DNA of 64,000 nucleotides from Sinorhizobium sp. 6-70 (GTDB taxonomy: Bacteria; Pseudomonadota; Alphaproteobacteria; Rhizobiales; Rhizobiaceae), in contig NZ_JASKLS010000010.1 in the NCBI RefSeq assembly GCF_030124375.1, positions 204,361 through 268,360 of the forward strand, read 5' to 3'. The position numbers and the translations under genes are program-made. The notes under the pieces were generated by a model, which had not been told where the DNA came from, did no database searches, and saw only the letters and a list, made by a program, of their open reading frames with translations. The stretch's first letter is position 1. Each line of letters starts with the position of its first letter. This document shows, in pieces, positions 8,251-16,914 of this stretch.

Positions 8251-9447
8251 TTAGCTCGCCTTGGAGACCCTCGCTGGCGCACATCGTTCGGTGATGTCGG
8301 CGAGGAATGCTTCGATGTCGGCTTTGAGGTCGCCGAGATCTTCCAAGCCGATGCTGATCCTCAAGACCAGATCTTCTCCGTCCCACTGGCTGGCGCTGCG
8401 ATTCTGCTTGACCGGCATGGGCGCGATGAGACTGCGGGTTCCTCCCCATGAGGCACCAATGGCAAACGTGCGCAGGACGTCGAGGGCAACAGCCGCATGC
8501 TTGGTCGCTTCGGGCTTCAGCACAACGCTGAAAACCCCGCTTGCGCCAAGGAAGTCACGCTTCCAGATGTCATGTCCGGGAAAATCCAGCAGCGAGGGAT
8601 ACAACACCCGATCGACCAGTGGATGCTGCTGGATCAGGGCGATAATCTCGGCAGCACCAGCAGCAGCATGCTTGAGGCGCACCCCAAGCGTCTCCATGCC
8701 TCGCAGCACAAGCGTGGCATCGTCGGGCGAAACACCTATGCCGAGGCGACCGAGGGTCGCGCGAAGGGGAAGGATATGTTCCTCTGCGCGTACCGTAATC
8801 GACCCCATCAGCACATCGGAGTGGCCGGAGACATATTTGGTCAGGGCTTCGGTGACGATGTCGGCGCCGAGTGTGAGCGGTTTATAGTTGAGCGGCGTCG
8901 CCCAGGTATTGTCGCAGCCGACAAGAGCGCCATGGCGATGAGCAATATCCGCGATCTTCGGCAGATCCTGGATCTCCATCGTCGTGGAGCCAGGGGATTC
9001 ACACCAGACAATCTTGGTGCGAGCGTCGATTTGCTTCTCGAGATCTTCGACGGCGACCGGGTCATAGTAGGCGATCTCGACTCCGAAGCGCGCGAGGTCG
9101 CGGTTGGCGAAGTCGCGAACCGGCGGATAAGAGTTGTCGGCAATCAGGACCTTGTCGCCAGAGCTCAGGAACGACAGCATGGCAACCGAATTCGAAGCTT
9201 GCCCGGATGGCACCAGGAAAGTCCGTGCACCCTGCTCGAGCGCAGTCAGTTTTGCTTCCAGGGTCCGTGTCGTCGGTGTCCCATAGAGACCATATGTGTA
9301 GCCTTGGTGACCCCGCTCGCCGCGCGTCCTGTAGGCTTCGGCATTCTTGAATACGATCGTGGATCCACGATAGGTCGCCGCGCCGAGCGCCTCGAAACCG
9401 TCCATATCGACATCGGGCGTGACCACGCACTGGGTGAGATCTTTCAT
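8251..9447 (-). CDS. metC: Cystathionine beta-lyase / C-S beta-lyase
   Basis: A 398-residue Cys/Met metabolism PLP enzyme, fold type I. Visible features are GYTYGLYGTPTTRTLE near the N-terminus, LVPSGQASNS, CDNTWATP, and the PLP-lysine block EALTKYVSGHSDVLMG. The sequence is of the MetC type, which cleaves cystathionine or related thioethers and often cystine. It is the first gene of an operon with an amino-acid importer, so it may degrade an imported sulfur amino acid rather than serve methionine synthesis. A ribosome site (GGAAGAAGG) precedes the ATG. It is divergent from the LysR gene at 9560. Confidence 0.87.
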   Translation of the reverse strand: MKDLTQCVVTPDVDMDGFEALGAATYRGSTIVFKNAEAYRTRGERGHQGYTYGLYGTPTTRTLEAKLTALEQGARTFLVPSGQASNSVAMLSFLSSGDKVLIADNSYPPVRDFANRDLARFGVEIAYYDPVAVEDLEKQIDARTKIVWCESPGSTTMEIQDLPKIADIAHRHGALVGCDNTWATPLNYKPLTLGADIVTEALTKYVSGHSDVLMGSITVRAEEHILPLRATLGRLGIGVSPDDATLVLRGMETLGVRLKHAAAGAAEIIALIQQHPLVDRVLYPSLLDFPGHDIWKRDFLGASGVFSVVLKPEATKHAAVALDVLRTFAIGASWGGTRSLIAPMPVKQNRSASQWDGEDLVLRISIGLEDLGDLKADIEAFLADITERCAPARVSKAS

Positions 9448-9525
9448 CTTGCCTTCTTCCCAAGGTTATTTCTTTGAGCGGATTAAACATGGAGGTGTCC
9501 ATTCCGTCCAATATCAATATGATGA

Positions 9526-9552
9526 AACCTTATTCGCCGAGGTTATAAGGTT
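9526..9552. promoter_or_regulatory. Probable LysR-type operator
   Basis: Perfect inverted repeat AACCTTAT (9526-9533) and ATAAGGTT (9545-9552) with an 11-base spacer, in the metC-lysR intergenic space and ending 8 bases before the LysR start. Spacing and symmetry fit a LysR-type site, and the position fits autoregulation. Confidence 0.65.
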
Positions 9553-9559
9553 GCTTGCC

Positions 9560-10447
9560 ATGAACATTCGCCAGATCGAGGTCTTTTACGCAGTGATGAC
9601 CAACGCCACTGCTTCGCGCGCAGCCGAAGTGCTTCGCATCTCGCAGCCTGCGGTGAGCAAGGCGATCCAAGAGCTTGAGCGCGATATTGGTTTCGCTCTT
9701 TTCCGCAGGGAGAAAGGCAGGATGTTTCCGACCGCCGAAGGACAAATGTTCTTCCGTGAGGTCGAAGGCTCGTTCTCAGGTCTGGTCCACCTCAAGAGTG
9801 CAGCGGCCCGTATTCGCGATTTCGGATCCGGCGAGATCCGGGTCGCCAGCCTCTCCGCCCTGAGCACGAACGTGATGCCACGTGCGCTGCGTGGCTTCCA
9901 GGCAAAACATCCTAACGTCGCGATCACCTTCCAGGCACAGATGTCTTCCGTTGTGAAAGACCTTGTGGCCAGTGGTCAGTTCGATGTCGGGCTTGCAGCC
10001 GATGAAATCGATGTTGCGGGCGTCGACGCCCGCCCGTTCGCGCGCTACCAGGCGGCAATCGCCGTGCCTTCGGGGCATCGGTTGGAATCAAACGACGTCA
10101 TCCGCCCGCGCGATATCGATGGCGAAGCGTTCATCGCGCTGTCGCCCGAAGACACCACACGGCGATCGGCCGAATCGATCTTCCTCAACGAAAATATCAA
10201 ACCCAAGATGGTTCTTGAGACACCGTACTCCACGACCGTCTGCGCCATGGTGCAGGCTGGCATAGGGATCGGAATGGTCAATCCCATGACCGCGGAGCCG
10301 TTCGTCGGCCGAGGCCTTTCCATTCGGGCATTCGAGCCCGCCGTCTATTTCAAAACGTTACTGCTCTTGCCGCCCAATCGGCAGCCCTCTCGGATCGTCT
10401 CCGATTTCGTCGAGGAGGTGATGCGGCACTCGGTCTTTCAGGACTGA
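9560..10447 (+). CDS. LysR family transcriptional regulator
   Basis: Starts at ATG 9560 (MNIRQIEVFYAVM), 295 residues. The N-terminal winged helix (residues 1-60) contains the classic ASRAAEVLRISQPAVSKAIQ. The remainder is a LysR substrate-binding fold. It is divergently transcribed from the metC/aapJQMP-like operon, so it most likely senses a sulfur-containing amino acid or related metabolite and controls that operon; the resemblance to CysB/MetR-type logic is inference. The palindrome at 9526-9552 is the likely binding site. Confidence 0.9.
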   Translation: MNIRQIEVFYAVMTNATASRAAEVLRISQPAVSKAIQELERDIGFALFRREKGRMFPTAEGQMFFREVEGSFSGLVHLKSAAARIRDFGSGEIRVASLSALSTNVMPRALRGFQAKHPNVAITFQAQMSSVVKDLVASGQFDVGLAADEIDVAGVDARPFARYQAAIAVPSGHRLESNDVIRPRDIDGEAFIALSPEDTTRRSAESIFLNENIKPKMVLETPYSTTVCAMVQAGIGIGMVNPMTAEPFVGRGLSIRAFEPAVYFKTLLLLPPNRQPSRIVSDFVEEVMRHSVFQD

Positions 10448-10650
10448 CGATTCGCTCGTCGAGAAAACCGGGGTTTCCTGCCCGGCTTCACTCAACGGTG
10501 CGAAAGCAGGTCGCGAGTTCGCCATTGACATCAACAATCAGACCGCGCGAGCGGCGGTGATAGGAGTACCGTGTCGGCGGCCGCGGCAGCCAAGAGCCGT
10601 TCATGGAAACGACGTAACCGTTCACCGCACTGTACGGAGTGACATAGTCC

Positions 10651-10687
10651 ACCATTGCCTGCCGCGGTTGCGCCGGCAGGCAATGGT
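10651..10687. terminator. Long perfect hairpin after the diflavin reductase gene
   Basis: ACCATTGCCTGCCG (10651-10664), a 9-base loop, then CGGCAGGCAATGGT (10674-10687): a perfect 14-base stem. It lies 37 bases past the stop of the minus-strand gene at 10724. There is no T-run on either strand, so it may stabilise the 3' end rather than terminate by itself. Confidence 0.6.
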
Positions 10688-10723
10688 AATCGTTTGTCGG
10701 GCCAGCATGCTGGTGCAACCGGC

Positions 10724-12274
10724 TCAGTAGAGTTCCTTGTGCATCCGCTGGTTTTGGACCATGTCCTGCAGGAACTGATCGGCCGTCTCGGGCGAGAGTC
10801 CGCCGACAGAGGAGGCGATGTCGCAAACGACTTCGTCAATCGATCGATCAAGGTTAGTCTTGTTGCCACACACATATATGTGAGCACCCTCGCCGAGGAG
10901 CCGCCAGATATGGTCGCCATTGTCCTTCAAGGCATGTTGAACATAGTAGGGTTCGGCTCTGTCACGAGAAAACGCGGTGATGAGCCGCCCGACAACGTCG
11001 GTCTTCTCCCATTTTCTAATCCTCTCCTCGTAGAGGAAATCTGACGAACGATAGCGGTCACCGAAAACAAGGCATGTGGGTGCCGAACGAGCACTACGCC
11101 CCGCCTGTTCGAGCAATCCCATGAATGGCCCGATTCCTGTGCCTGTGCCTACCAGTATCAGTGGGTAATCCGAAGCCGCAGACAGATGGAACCTCGGATT
11201 TGCGCGCACGAATATCGGTACCGCGCCGGTAGTCCTCTCCAGATAGCCCGTGGCGGTCCCTCTGCGCTTCCGTCCAAGTTTATCGTAGCTCACGTCTCTG
11301 ACGCACAGGTCGATATAGTCCGGATTGCCATGCGATGCGATCGAGTACGCTCGCGGTTGAATTGTCGGCAGCAGTGCGGCAACCTCGACCGCCGGTGCTG
11401 CCGCTGGACTGGCGAAATCCTGAAGGAGATCGAGCAGATCACGGCCGTGAAGATATTCGTCCAGCGCCCTCTTGTTTGCGATCTTCAGCAGATCCTTCAG
11501 TGCCTCACTCTCCGTCAGCTTCGCAAACTGACGCAGGAAAGACTTACCAATGATCCTGAGCTCCTTTGACGCGAAATATTCGATGACGGCGTCCTCATCG
11601 AACCATTCTGCCAGCCCAGACAGTAGCTTGGGGTCGTTCTCCGGTACAAGATAGAGGTTGTCCCCCGCACGGTAGTTTATGCCGCTTCCGGCGATGTCGA
11701 AACGATAGTGCCAGGCGTGTGGAGCTGCGCCGTTCAACTTGTACCTTTCGATGATTGGTGCCGCGAACGCGTTGTTTTCTCCGTATGATCTAACTTTCAA
11801 GTCCAGCGAAAGACCCGCCTCGTCATTGCCTTGAAGTACGGCGAGAAGTACCGAACGCCAGATTTCAAAGAAGGCGTCAAAATCCGTGTCTGCGTCCACT
11901 CGGTTGACGAACGGGCTTGCGCCGATTTCTTGAAGTGCAGCATCCAAGCCTTTGGTAAAGCCGCAGAAATTGGGGTATGCGACGTCTCCAATGCCGAAGA
12001 TGGCATATCGTAAGCCGCGCATATCCGATGCACTTTTCAGTCGTTCCTGGAAGCCCTCCGCGTTGGCGGGGGGCTCTCCATCTCCAAACGAGCTTGATAT
12101 TATTACCAGCCGATCTTGGTGGTCAAAACTGGCTAGGTCGAACTCTGCAAGGGGATTTGCTGATGGGTTAAACTGTGCAAATTCCGGGTCAAGAGCGAGC
12201 CTCTCGGCAAGTCTTCGAGCGTTGCCGGTCTCGGACCCGAATCCGATCACAAGCCGCCTTCCATATGATGACAT
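10724..12274 (-). CDS. Diflavin reductase (CysJ/cytochrome P450 reductase-like)
   Basis: A 516-residue protein with three domains. A flavodoxin domain (residues 1-150) has the FMN loop GSETGNARR and ISSSFGDGEPP. An FAD-binding domain follows (about 165-370) with the RAYSIAS motif. The C-terminal NADPH-binding domain carries GTGTGIGPFMGLLEQ and YVCGNK and ends in an aromatic residue. Such proteins pass electrons from NADPH through FAD and FMN to an acceptor. No sulfite-reductase hemoprotein or P450 is adjacent; the partner in the operon is the PAS protein 14 bases upstream. Its acceptor is therefore unknown. CysI at 34.4 kb is of the ferredoxin-dependent type. Confidence 0.85.
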   Translation of the reverse strand: MSSYGRRLVIGFGSETGNARRLAERLALDPEFAQFNPSANPLAEFDLASFDHQDRLVIISSSFGDGEPPANAEGFQERLKSASDMRGLRYAIFGIGDVAYPNFCGFTKGLDAALQEIGASPFVNRVDADTDFDAFFEIWRSVLLAVLQGNDEAGLSLDLKVRSYGENNAFAAPIIERYKLNGAAPHAWHYRFDIAGSGINYRAGDNLYLVPENDPKLLSGLAEWFDEDAVIEYFASKELRIIGKSFLRQFAKLTESEALKDLLKIANKRALDEYLHGRDLLDLLQDFASPAAAPAVEVAALLPTIQPRAYSIASHGNPDYIDLCVRDVSYDKLGRKRRGTATGYLERTTGAVPIFVRANPRFHLSAASDYPLILVGTGTGIGPFMGLLEQAGRSARSAPTCLVFGDRYRSSDFLYEERIRKWEKTDVVGRLITAFSRDRAEPYYVQHALKDNGDHIWRLLGEGAHIYVCGNKTNLDRSIDEVVCDIASSVGGLSPETADQFLQDMVQNQRMHKELY

Positions 12275-12288
12275 GATCGCTCACCGCT

Positions 12289-12711
12289 TCAGTTGGCGTA
12301 GTATTCGTCGTAAAGTTCTTTCGACGTCTCCAACTGGTCGAAGTCCACCATGAGATCATTGATGACACGCCGGATGCTAATGTATTCGACGATCTTGCCA
12401 TCATGATCGAGCACCGGCTGAACAGTAGTGTCGACGACATAGAGCCCGCCGCCCTTGCCCACGTTCGGAAAAGCGCCGCTCCAAGTCTTTCCGTCCTTGA
12501 TAGTCTGCCAAAGTTCTTTGTAGACGCTCTTCGGCACATCGGGATGGCGAACGATGTTGTGCGGCTTGCCAATCAGCTCATCGCGGGTGTAGCCGGTCAG
12601 TTCGCAAAATAGGTCGTTAACGTAGGTGATGTTACCCTGAAGGTCTGTGGTCGAAATGACCATAACCTTGTCGAGGGCTTTGAGAACCTTTGCGTTGAAT
12701 TCATTTTCCAT
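12289..12711 (-). CDS. Stand-alone Aer-type PAS domain protein
   Basis: 140 residues, nearly all one PAS domain. STTDLQGNITYVNDLFCELTGY, GKPHNIVRHPDVPKSVYKELW and TWSGAF match the FAD-binding PAS of the aerotaxis receptor Aer, in which the HN(M/I)VRHPDMP block lies by the flavin. There is no output domain, only a short acidic tail (FDQLETSKELYDEYYAN). A LOV-type photoactive Cys motif is absent. The start has AAAGGTG upstream. It is the first gene of a two-gene unit with the diflavin reductase, suggesting a redox-sensing flavoprotein that is reduced by, or regulates, that enzyme; this is inference. Confidence 0.8.
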   Translation of the reverse strand: MENEFNAKVLKALDKVMVISTTDLQGNITYVNDLFCELTGYTRDELIGKPHNIVRHPDVPKSVYKELWQTIKDGKTWSGAFPNVGKGGGLYVVDTTVQPVLDHDGKIVEYISIRRVINDLMVDFDQLETSKELYDEYYAN

Positions 12712-13204
12712 GGGTTAACACCTTTCTACGAATGGCTGTTTGGTCGCAGGTTCTCCTCCTCGTGGAGGGTTATAGGTCGCGGCCAAAAAGATGTAAATTA
12801 AATGCATGTTATTGCGACCGGATGCCGCGGCGCGTGAGCCATACAGGTTGGCCAAGATGGGCAGGCCGGCATTCAGTCGCTCTTTCGCTGCGACCGTCGC
12901 CGTGTTCTTGCCGGTGTAGCCGAATGCACACGCGCCGCGCTCGCTGTACTGGTCCTCCGCGAACCGGATTTCCTGATCCTCGACGAACCGACCATTAATC
13001 TTCGGCATTAGGTAGCAAAAACCACCAGACCCGAAATATGACGAATTGCTTCCGGGGCCGATCCGCGCCTGGCACAACGTCGCGGCGCGGCAGCCATGAT
13101 CCTTGCAAGACGCCCGAGACGGGCGTTATCGGGCTGACGACACGGGCGCCGCTGCGACGTCGCGTGTCGTGGAATTTACGCCGCGCTAGGTGGACGCAGG
13201 ATCG
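12712..13204. other. Gene-poor stretch upstream of the PAS gene
   Basis: A minus-strand frame of 120 codons (12715-13077) ends just before the PAS start but matches no family I know and has no clear ribosome site, so I do not call it. The PAS promoter should lie here. Confidence 0.4.
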
Positions 13205-16003
13205 TCATGACCCTCGACCCATCAAGGCGGATGCATAGGCGATGAAGCCTTGGAAATCCTCCTTGAATGACTCCGGATCGGCATCGGGGGTGAGCTTGCG
13301 TAGCGGCACCGGGCTGAAGGGTGCCTCGGTCCTCCTGTTTTGGCTGTTCGCGGTGTCATTCAGCGTTGACCACAGATCCCCGTAATCGGAGTCCGGGCGC
13401 GCCTGGTCGAGCCGGAGCAGGTCCCGCAAATCGTTTGCGGCCGACACGCGCCCCGACATGATCGGCGGACGCGGTCCGCAGAACCGCCTGAGGATTGTCG
13501 CCGGGATCGTGGCGTGTTCGTAGACGGTCCTCGACACGTTCACCCCGCCCTCACCGCGTGGGATCAAAGGCGACACAATGATCGCGGGCACACGCGGTCC
13601 GAGCCGGCTGATCCCATTGGACAGCGCCGGGATCGGCCGGGTCGTGACGGTCCCATCGCTCCCCCTGACCTCCACCTGGTCAGGCGGGAAGAGATGGTCG
13701 TAGAAGCCGCCGTGCTCGTCATAGGTGATGATGAGCATCGACTTGTGCCACTGGCGGAAGCCCGTCGACAACACTGGACCGTTCATCATCGCCCGCACGA
13801 TGCGCGCGACCAACCGCTGGCCATTGTGCATGTCTGCGGGCGCATGATCGTCGTTCCCATCGGGAAGCTCGATGTAGTTGGGCTCGATCACCGAGACACT
13901 TGGCAGGGTTCCTTCGCGCGCCATTGTCTCGAACCCCTGCACGGGGTCTTCGAATCCGACGATGTTAACTTTGTCGAATGCGAAGTTGCGGTAGAGCCGC
14001 ACGAAGCTGTAGCCATGCTCGAATATTTTCCACGAGACCCCGTTCCTGGTCAGGTGGTCGAAGAAGGTCAGCCGCTCCGACGGGGCGTAACCCTTGAAGT
14101 CGGAGTTCTCCTCCTCGGGAAGGCTATGCCGGTCGCGGTTGAGGTCGCCGCTCAGCATGACGTGCCGGTTCGGCAGCGTACCGCCGATATGGGAGCCGAA
14201 CCAGTGGTCGCAGATGGCGAATTCCCGAGACAGCGCCGCGTAGACCGGCAGTTCCCCGGATCCGTAATAGTTCATGATGCGCTGGAGGGACTCTTCCGTG
14301 GCGTGCGCGCCCAGACGTTGCGCGAAGTTGGCCACGAAGGACTTCATGCCCCCGGACATCTGCGAACTCACGCAGTCGCGGCTGTGGCAGGGATTGTCGA
14401 TCTCAAACGGCCATGAGGTGTCGTTCGTCAGCGTGCTCCGGAACCTCACCGGGTCGGCGATGGGGCTGAACCGATACTCGTTGACATCCCGATCACCCTC
14501 GCTTGCCAGTCCCTCTACGTCTTGAATCCCAAGATCGCCCAGACCGTCGCGGCTGAGATAGCCGAACACCTGATCGAAGGATCGGTTCTCCTGCATCAGC
14601 ACGACGATATGGTCGATCTTCGCTAGTTCACCTGGGTCCACTATGGGAGGTCGCCTGATGATGCCCCCAGGCAATGGCGGATCCGCCCATTTCTCGTCAA
14701 CAGCGGTGGCGAAGAGGTCGGGCAAGCCTTGTGGGCTGCCGCCTATCGGACCGCCCCCACTCATCTCGATCGGCACTGCGATCGGCTTGCCCACGTGCCA
14801 GAAGACCATCTCGTCCGTCGCCTCGTCGTACTCGATCTCGGCAAGTTCGTAGTGGCCGACGAGCCATGGCCTGATGTACTCGTCGAAATGGTTAAGCTTA
14901 CCCTTTACCTCTTCCTCTTCATCTTTCCATTGCGCCATGTACAAGGACCTCTCCACGCCGTCCTTGATCTTCTTCCCAAGTTCGATCTCAATCCCCACCA
15001 CCTCGACCTTGTCTGGTATGCTGTCCGGCAAAAGCAGAACCGGGACATAGATCAGGCGACCGCTCGTGGCGCGGAGTTGCAGCCTGAGTTCCCCCCACAG
15101 TTCTTCCGGTAGTGTGATATCGGGCAGATGGTCCAGAACGATATCGCGGGACCCGGGGTAGACAAAATCAATCCGCAGGGAAATGTAGGGCACCTTCAGA
15201 GAGGTCGTGGCCGGCGGAATGATCGGGTCCTGGGCCCAACCGGCATCCAATTTGAAGTTTCTGGCATCGATTGTAGGTAGGCTCGTGACGACTGATGGCA
15301 GGGGCAGGGGGATCGTCTTTTCCCGTTCCAGGTCGTAGAGGAGGCTTAGCTTCCTGTCCAACCGATATTGGACCACCCTGGCCTCGACCTGGAGCATTTC
15401 AAAGTACTTAGCCTTGTTCCAATTCTCCTCGAATCCGCGCTTCCAGAAGGCTAAGGGGGCGCGGTAACTGACCAGGGGCAGGACACTGGGATACTGCGCG
15501 TCGATCATGTAGCGGCGTCGGTCGCTCGAGCCGTCAGCCTGCCGGCTGACCTTCAGCCATAACCCTGCCCCGCCGGGCCAGACCGGCATGTGATGCAAGA
15601 GGTTGTTTCCTCCTGTCCGTTGCTGGATCAACTGATCACGCTGCATCAGCTCGAGAGTGATCTCGGCTGCCGGTCCGCTTCCCCCTCCTAGTGGATCAGG
15701 GATGCCGGAATCGTCCTCAAGGGCTGTCCCGTGCAGAACGGCGCTAGCGCTGAAGCCCGGTGCAATCCATTTGCTTCGGCGCATTTCGTCAAGGTCGCTG
15801 ATCCGATCCTGACCGACCCTCGCCAATGGCCCGGGCATGATACCGCTCGGCGAATGGTCGCCGGGCTGGTCCGTCTCGCCGACCGTGATGCGGCGGATCT
15901 TGATGAGCAGCGGGCCCTCGGTCATCGGCGGCAGCCTGAATTGCATCGATCCGCCGGAATCCAGGTTTACGAAGGCTTTGTGCATCCGATAGGTGAATGG
16001 CAT
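13205..16003 (-). CDS. Phosphoesterase family protein (phospholipase C / acid phosphatase type) with long N-terminal extension
   Basis: A 932-residue protein starting at an ATG preceded by GGGAGG. Residues about 1-450 form a region I do not recognise, with beta-rich segments (for example VEVVGIEIELGKKIKDGVERSLY). The phosphoesterase domain starts at IDHIVVLMQENRSFDQVFGYL, continues through HVMLSGDLNRDRH, and YDEHGGFYDHLFPP, to RVPAIIVSPLIPRG, the usual metal and catalytic blocks of non-haemolytic phospholipase C-like enzymes. Usual family members are shorter and exported; no signal peptide is visible here. It stands alone on this strand. Confidence 0.8.
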   Translation of the reverse strand: MPFTYRMHKAFVNLDSGGSMQFRLPPMTEGPLLIKIRRITVGETDQPGDHSPSGIMPGPLARVGQDRISDLDEMRRSKWIAPGFSASAVLHGTALEDDSGIPDPLGGGSGPAAEITLELMQRDQLIQQRTGGNNLLHHMPVWPGGAGLWLKVSRQADGSSDRRRYMIDAQYPSVLPLVSYRAPLAFWKRGFEENWNKAKYFEMLQVEARVVQYRLDRKLSLLYDLEREKTIPLPLPSVVTSLPTIDARNFKLDAGWAQDPIIPPATTSLKVPYISLRIDFVYPGSRDIVLDHLPDITLPEELWGELRLQLRATSGRLIYVPVLLLPDSIPDKVEVVGIEIELGKKIKDGVERSLYMAQWKDEEEEVKGKLNHFDEYIRPWLVGHYELAEIEYDEATDEMVFWHVGKPIAVPIEMSGGGPIGGSPQGLPDLFATAVDEKWADPPLPGGIIRRPPIVDPGELAKIDHIVVLMQENRSFDQVFGYLSRDGLGDLGIQDVEGLASEGDRDVNEYRFSPIADPVRFRSTLTNDTSWPFEIDNPCHSRDCVSSQMSGGMKSFVANFAQRLGAHATEESLQRIMNYYGSGELPVYAALSREFAICDHWFGSHIGGTLPNRHVMLSGDLNRDRHSLPEEENSDFKGYAPSERLTFFDHLTRNGVSWKIFEHGYSFVRLYRNFAFDKVNIVGFEDPVQGFETMAREGTLPSVSVIEPNYIELPDGNDDHAPADMHNGQRLVARIVRAMMNGPVLSTGFRQWHKSMLIITYDEHGGFYDHLFPPDQVEVRGSDGTVTTRPIPALSNGISRLGPRVPAIIVSPLIPRGEGGVNVSRTVYEHATIPATILRRFCGPRPPIMSGRVSAANDLRDLLRLDQARPDSDYGDLWSTLNDTANSQNRRTEAPFSPVPLRKLTPDADPESFKEDFQGFIAYASALMGRGS

Positions 16004-16265
16004 CGTAGCCTCCCGATGGTGGCTGTTGACTGCCCGTCATATCGGTCCCGGAGCGGTAGGAAAGCGCCCTCACTGGCTGCCGATGCGCACGCTCGCTGCG
16101 GGACCCACGCAAAACCAATCCAGGATTTTATACCCCGCGACATTATACCATTCAGTGTGTGTGAATTGAAGTCCGCGATATTGGGGCGCGGGCGAATATC
16201 AGGGAGGTACTGACATCAAGGCGTATTGGTTCACGGAGGAGCTCTCATGGGGAGCTCACATTGCC
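16004..16265. other. Intergenic stretch
   Basis: Nothing recognised; upstream region of the phosphoesterase gene and tail of a truncated membrane ORF. Confidence 0.4.
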
Positions 16266-16523
16266 TTACTTCACCGTGCGCCTGCCCGTCGATCGCGCAT
16301 AGCATGACAGGGGGACGCGCAGAAGCATCGGCGCGATGAGGTTTGATGCCATTGCTGCACCAGCATAGCAGAGCAGGAACACTGCAGGCTTTGTGAGGAA
16401 TCGCCGCGTCCACCAAGCATGCATTGCGGCGAAAGCTATGAGGTATGCGAGGCCACCGATCTGCGTGAGTATCGTTAGAAAGACGACGATCGCGATTTCA
16501 TGCCAATGTGCTATCGCGGTCAT
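16266..16523 (-). pseudogene. Probable truncated membrane protein
   Basis: An 85-codon frame beginning MTAIAHWHEIAIVVFLTILTQIGGLAYL has two to three hydrophobic segments and breaks off after a charged tail. It resembles the N-terminal part of a longer rhizobial membrane protein that starts with a similar HW-E-I-V...TQIGG segment, but I give that from memory only. The neighbouring LysR remnant supports local decay. It could instead be a short functional protein. Confidence 0.35.
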
Positions 16524-16814
16524 GGCTGAAAACCAAGCAGCCGTAGAGAACGGCGATGCGACCCGACCGTAATGCCCATCGCCCGGGAATTACGCATCCA
16601 TTGCCGATAGCCAGAACCTGAGCTCGGGAGACTTCTCCTCCGCGTTCCGGATGTACCGCTTTTGCCATGAGGCATCGGGGGTGAGAGGCTTCCCGAATAT
16701 GTCCGGGCGCTTCCAGGCAGACGGTGATCGACCTTCTCACCGGCTGGCACGGTAGGGCGATCGTCGACAGCCGTGACCGCGAACTGCTCGACACCACCGA
16801 TGGGATCGTTGAGA

Positions 16815-16914
16815 TGACTAACCACCCGTCTGGTCGTCCGCGTGAACAGTTGGACGTCGAGTTCCTTTTCAGCGCGTGCACCTGGTTGCTCAAGGCCGGC
16901 CGCGCAATGCACAC
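16815..16914 (-). pseudogene. Remnant of a LysR-type DNA-binding domain
   Basis: Two minus-strand frames join to read PALSNQVHAL and then EKELDVQLFTRTTRRVV, the second half of a typical LysR helix-turn-helix. A frame change near 16870 separates them, the upstream helix is missing and no ligand domain follows. The first 25 bases overlap the malic enzyme tail. This is debris of a regulator gene. Confidence 0.6.

Noticed and set aside
10488..10826. Minus-strand frame through the 14-base hairpin
   Set aside because: Largely antisense-frame to the diflavin reductase and interrupted by a perfect hairpin; no family match.
12289..12711. LOV photoreceptor
   Set aside because: The photoactive Cys motif of LOV domains is absent; the sequence follows the Aer FAD-PAS pattern.
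12715..13077. 120-codon minus-strand frame upstream of the PAS gene
   Set aside because: No recognisable family, no clear ribosome site, and it covers the expected PAS promoter.
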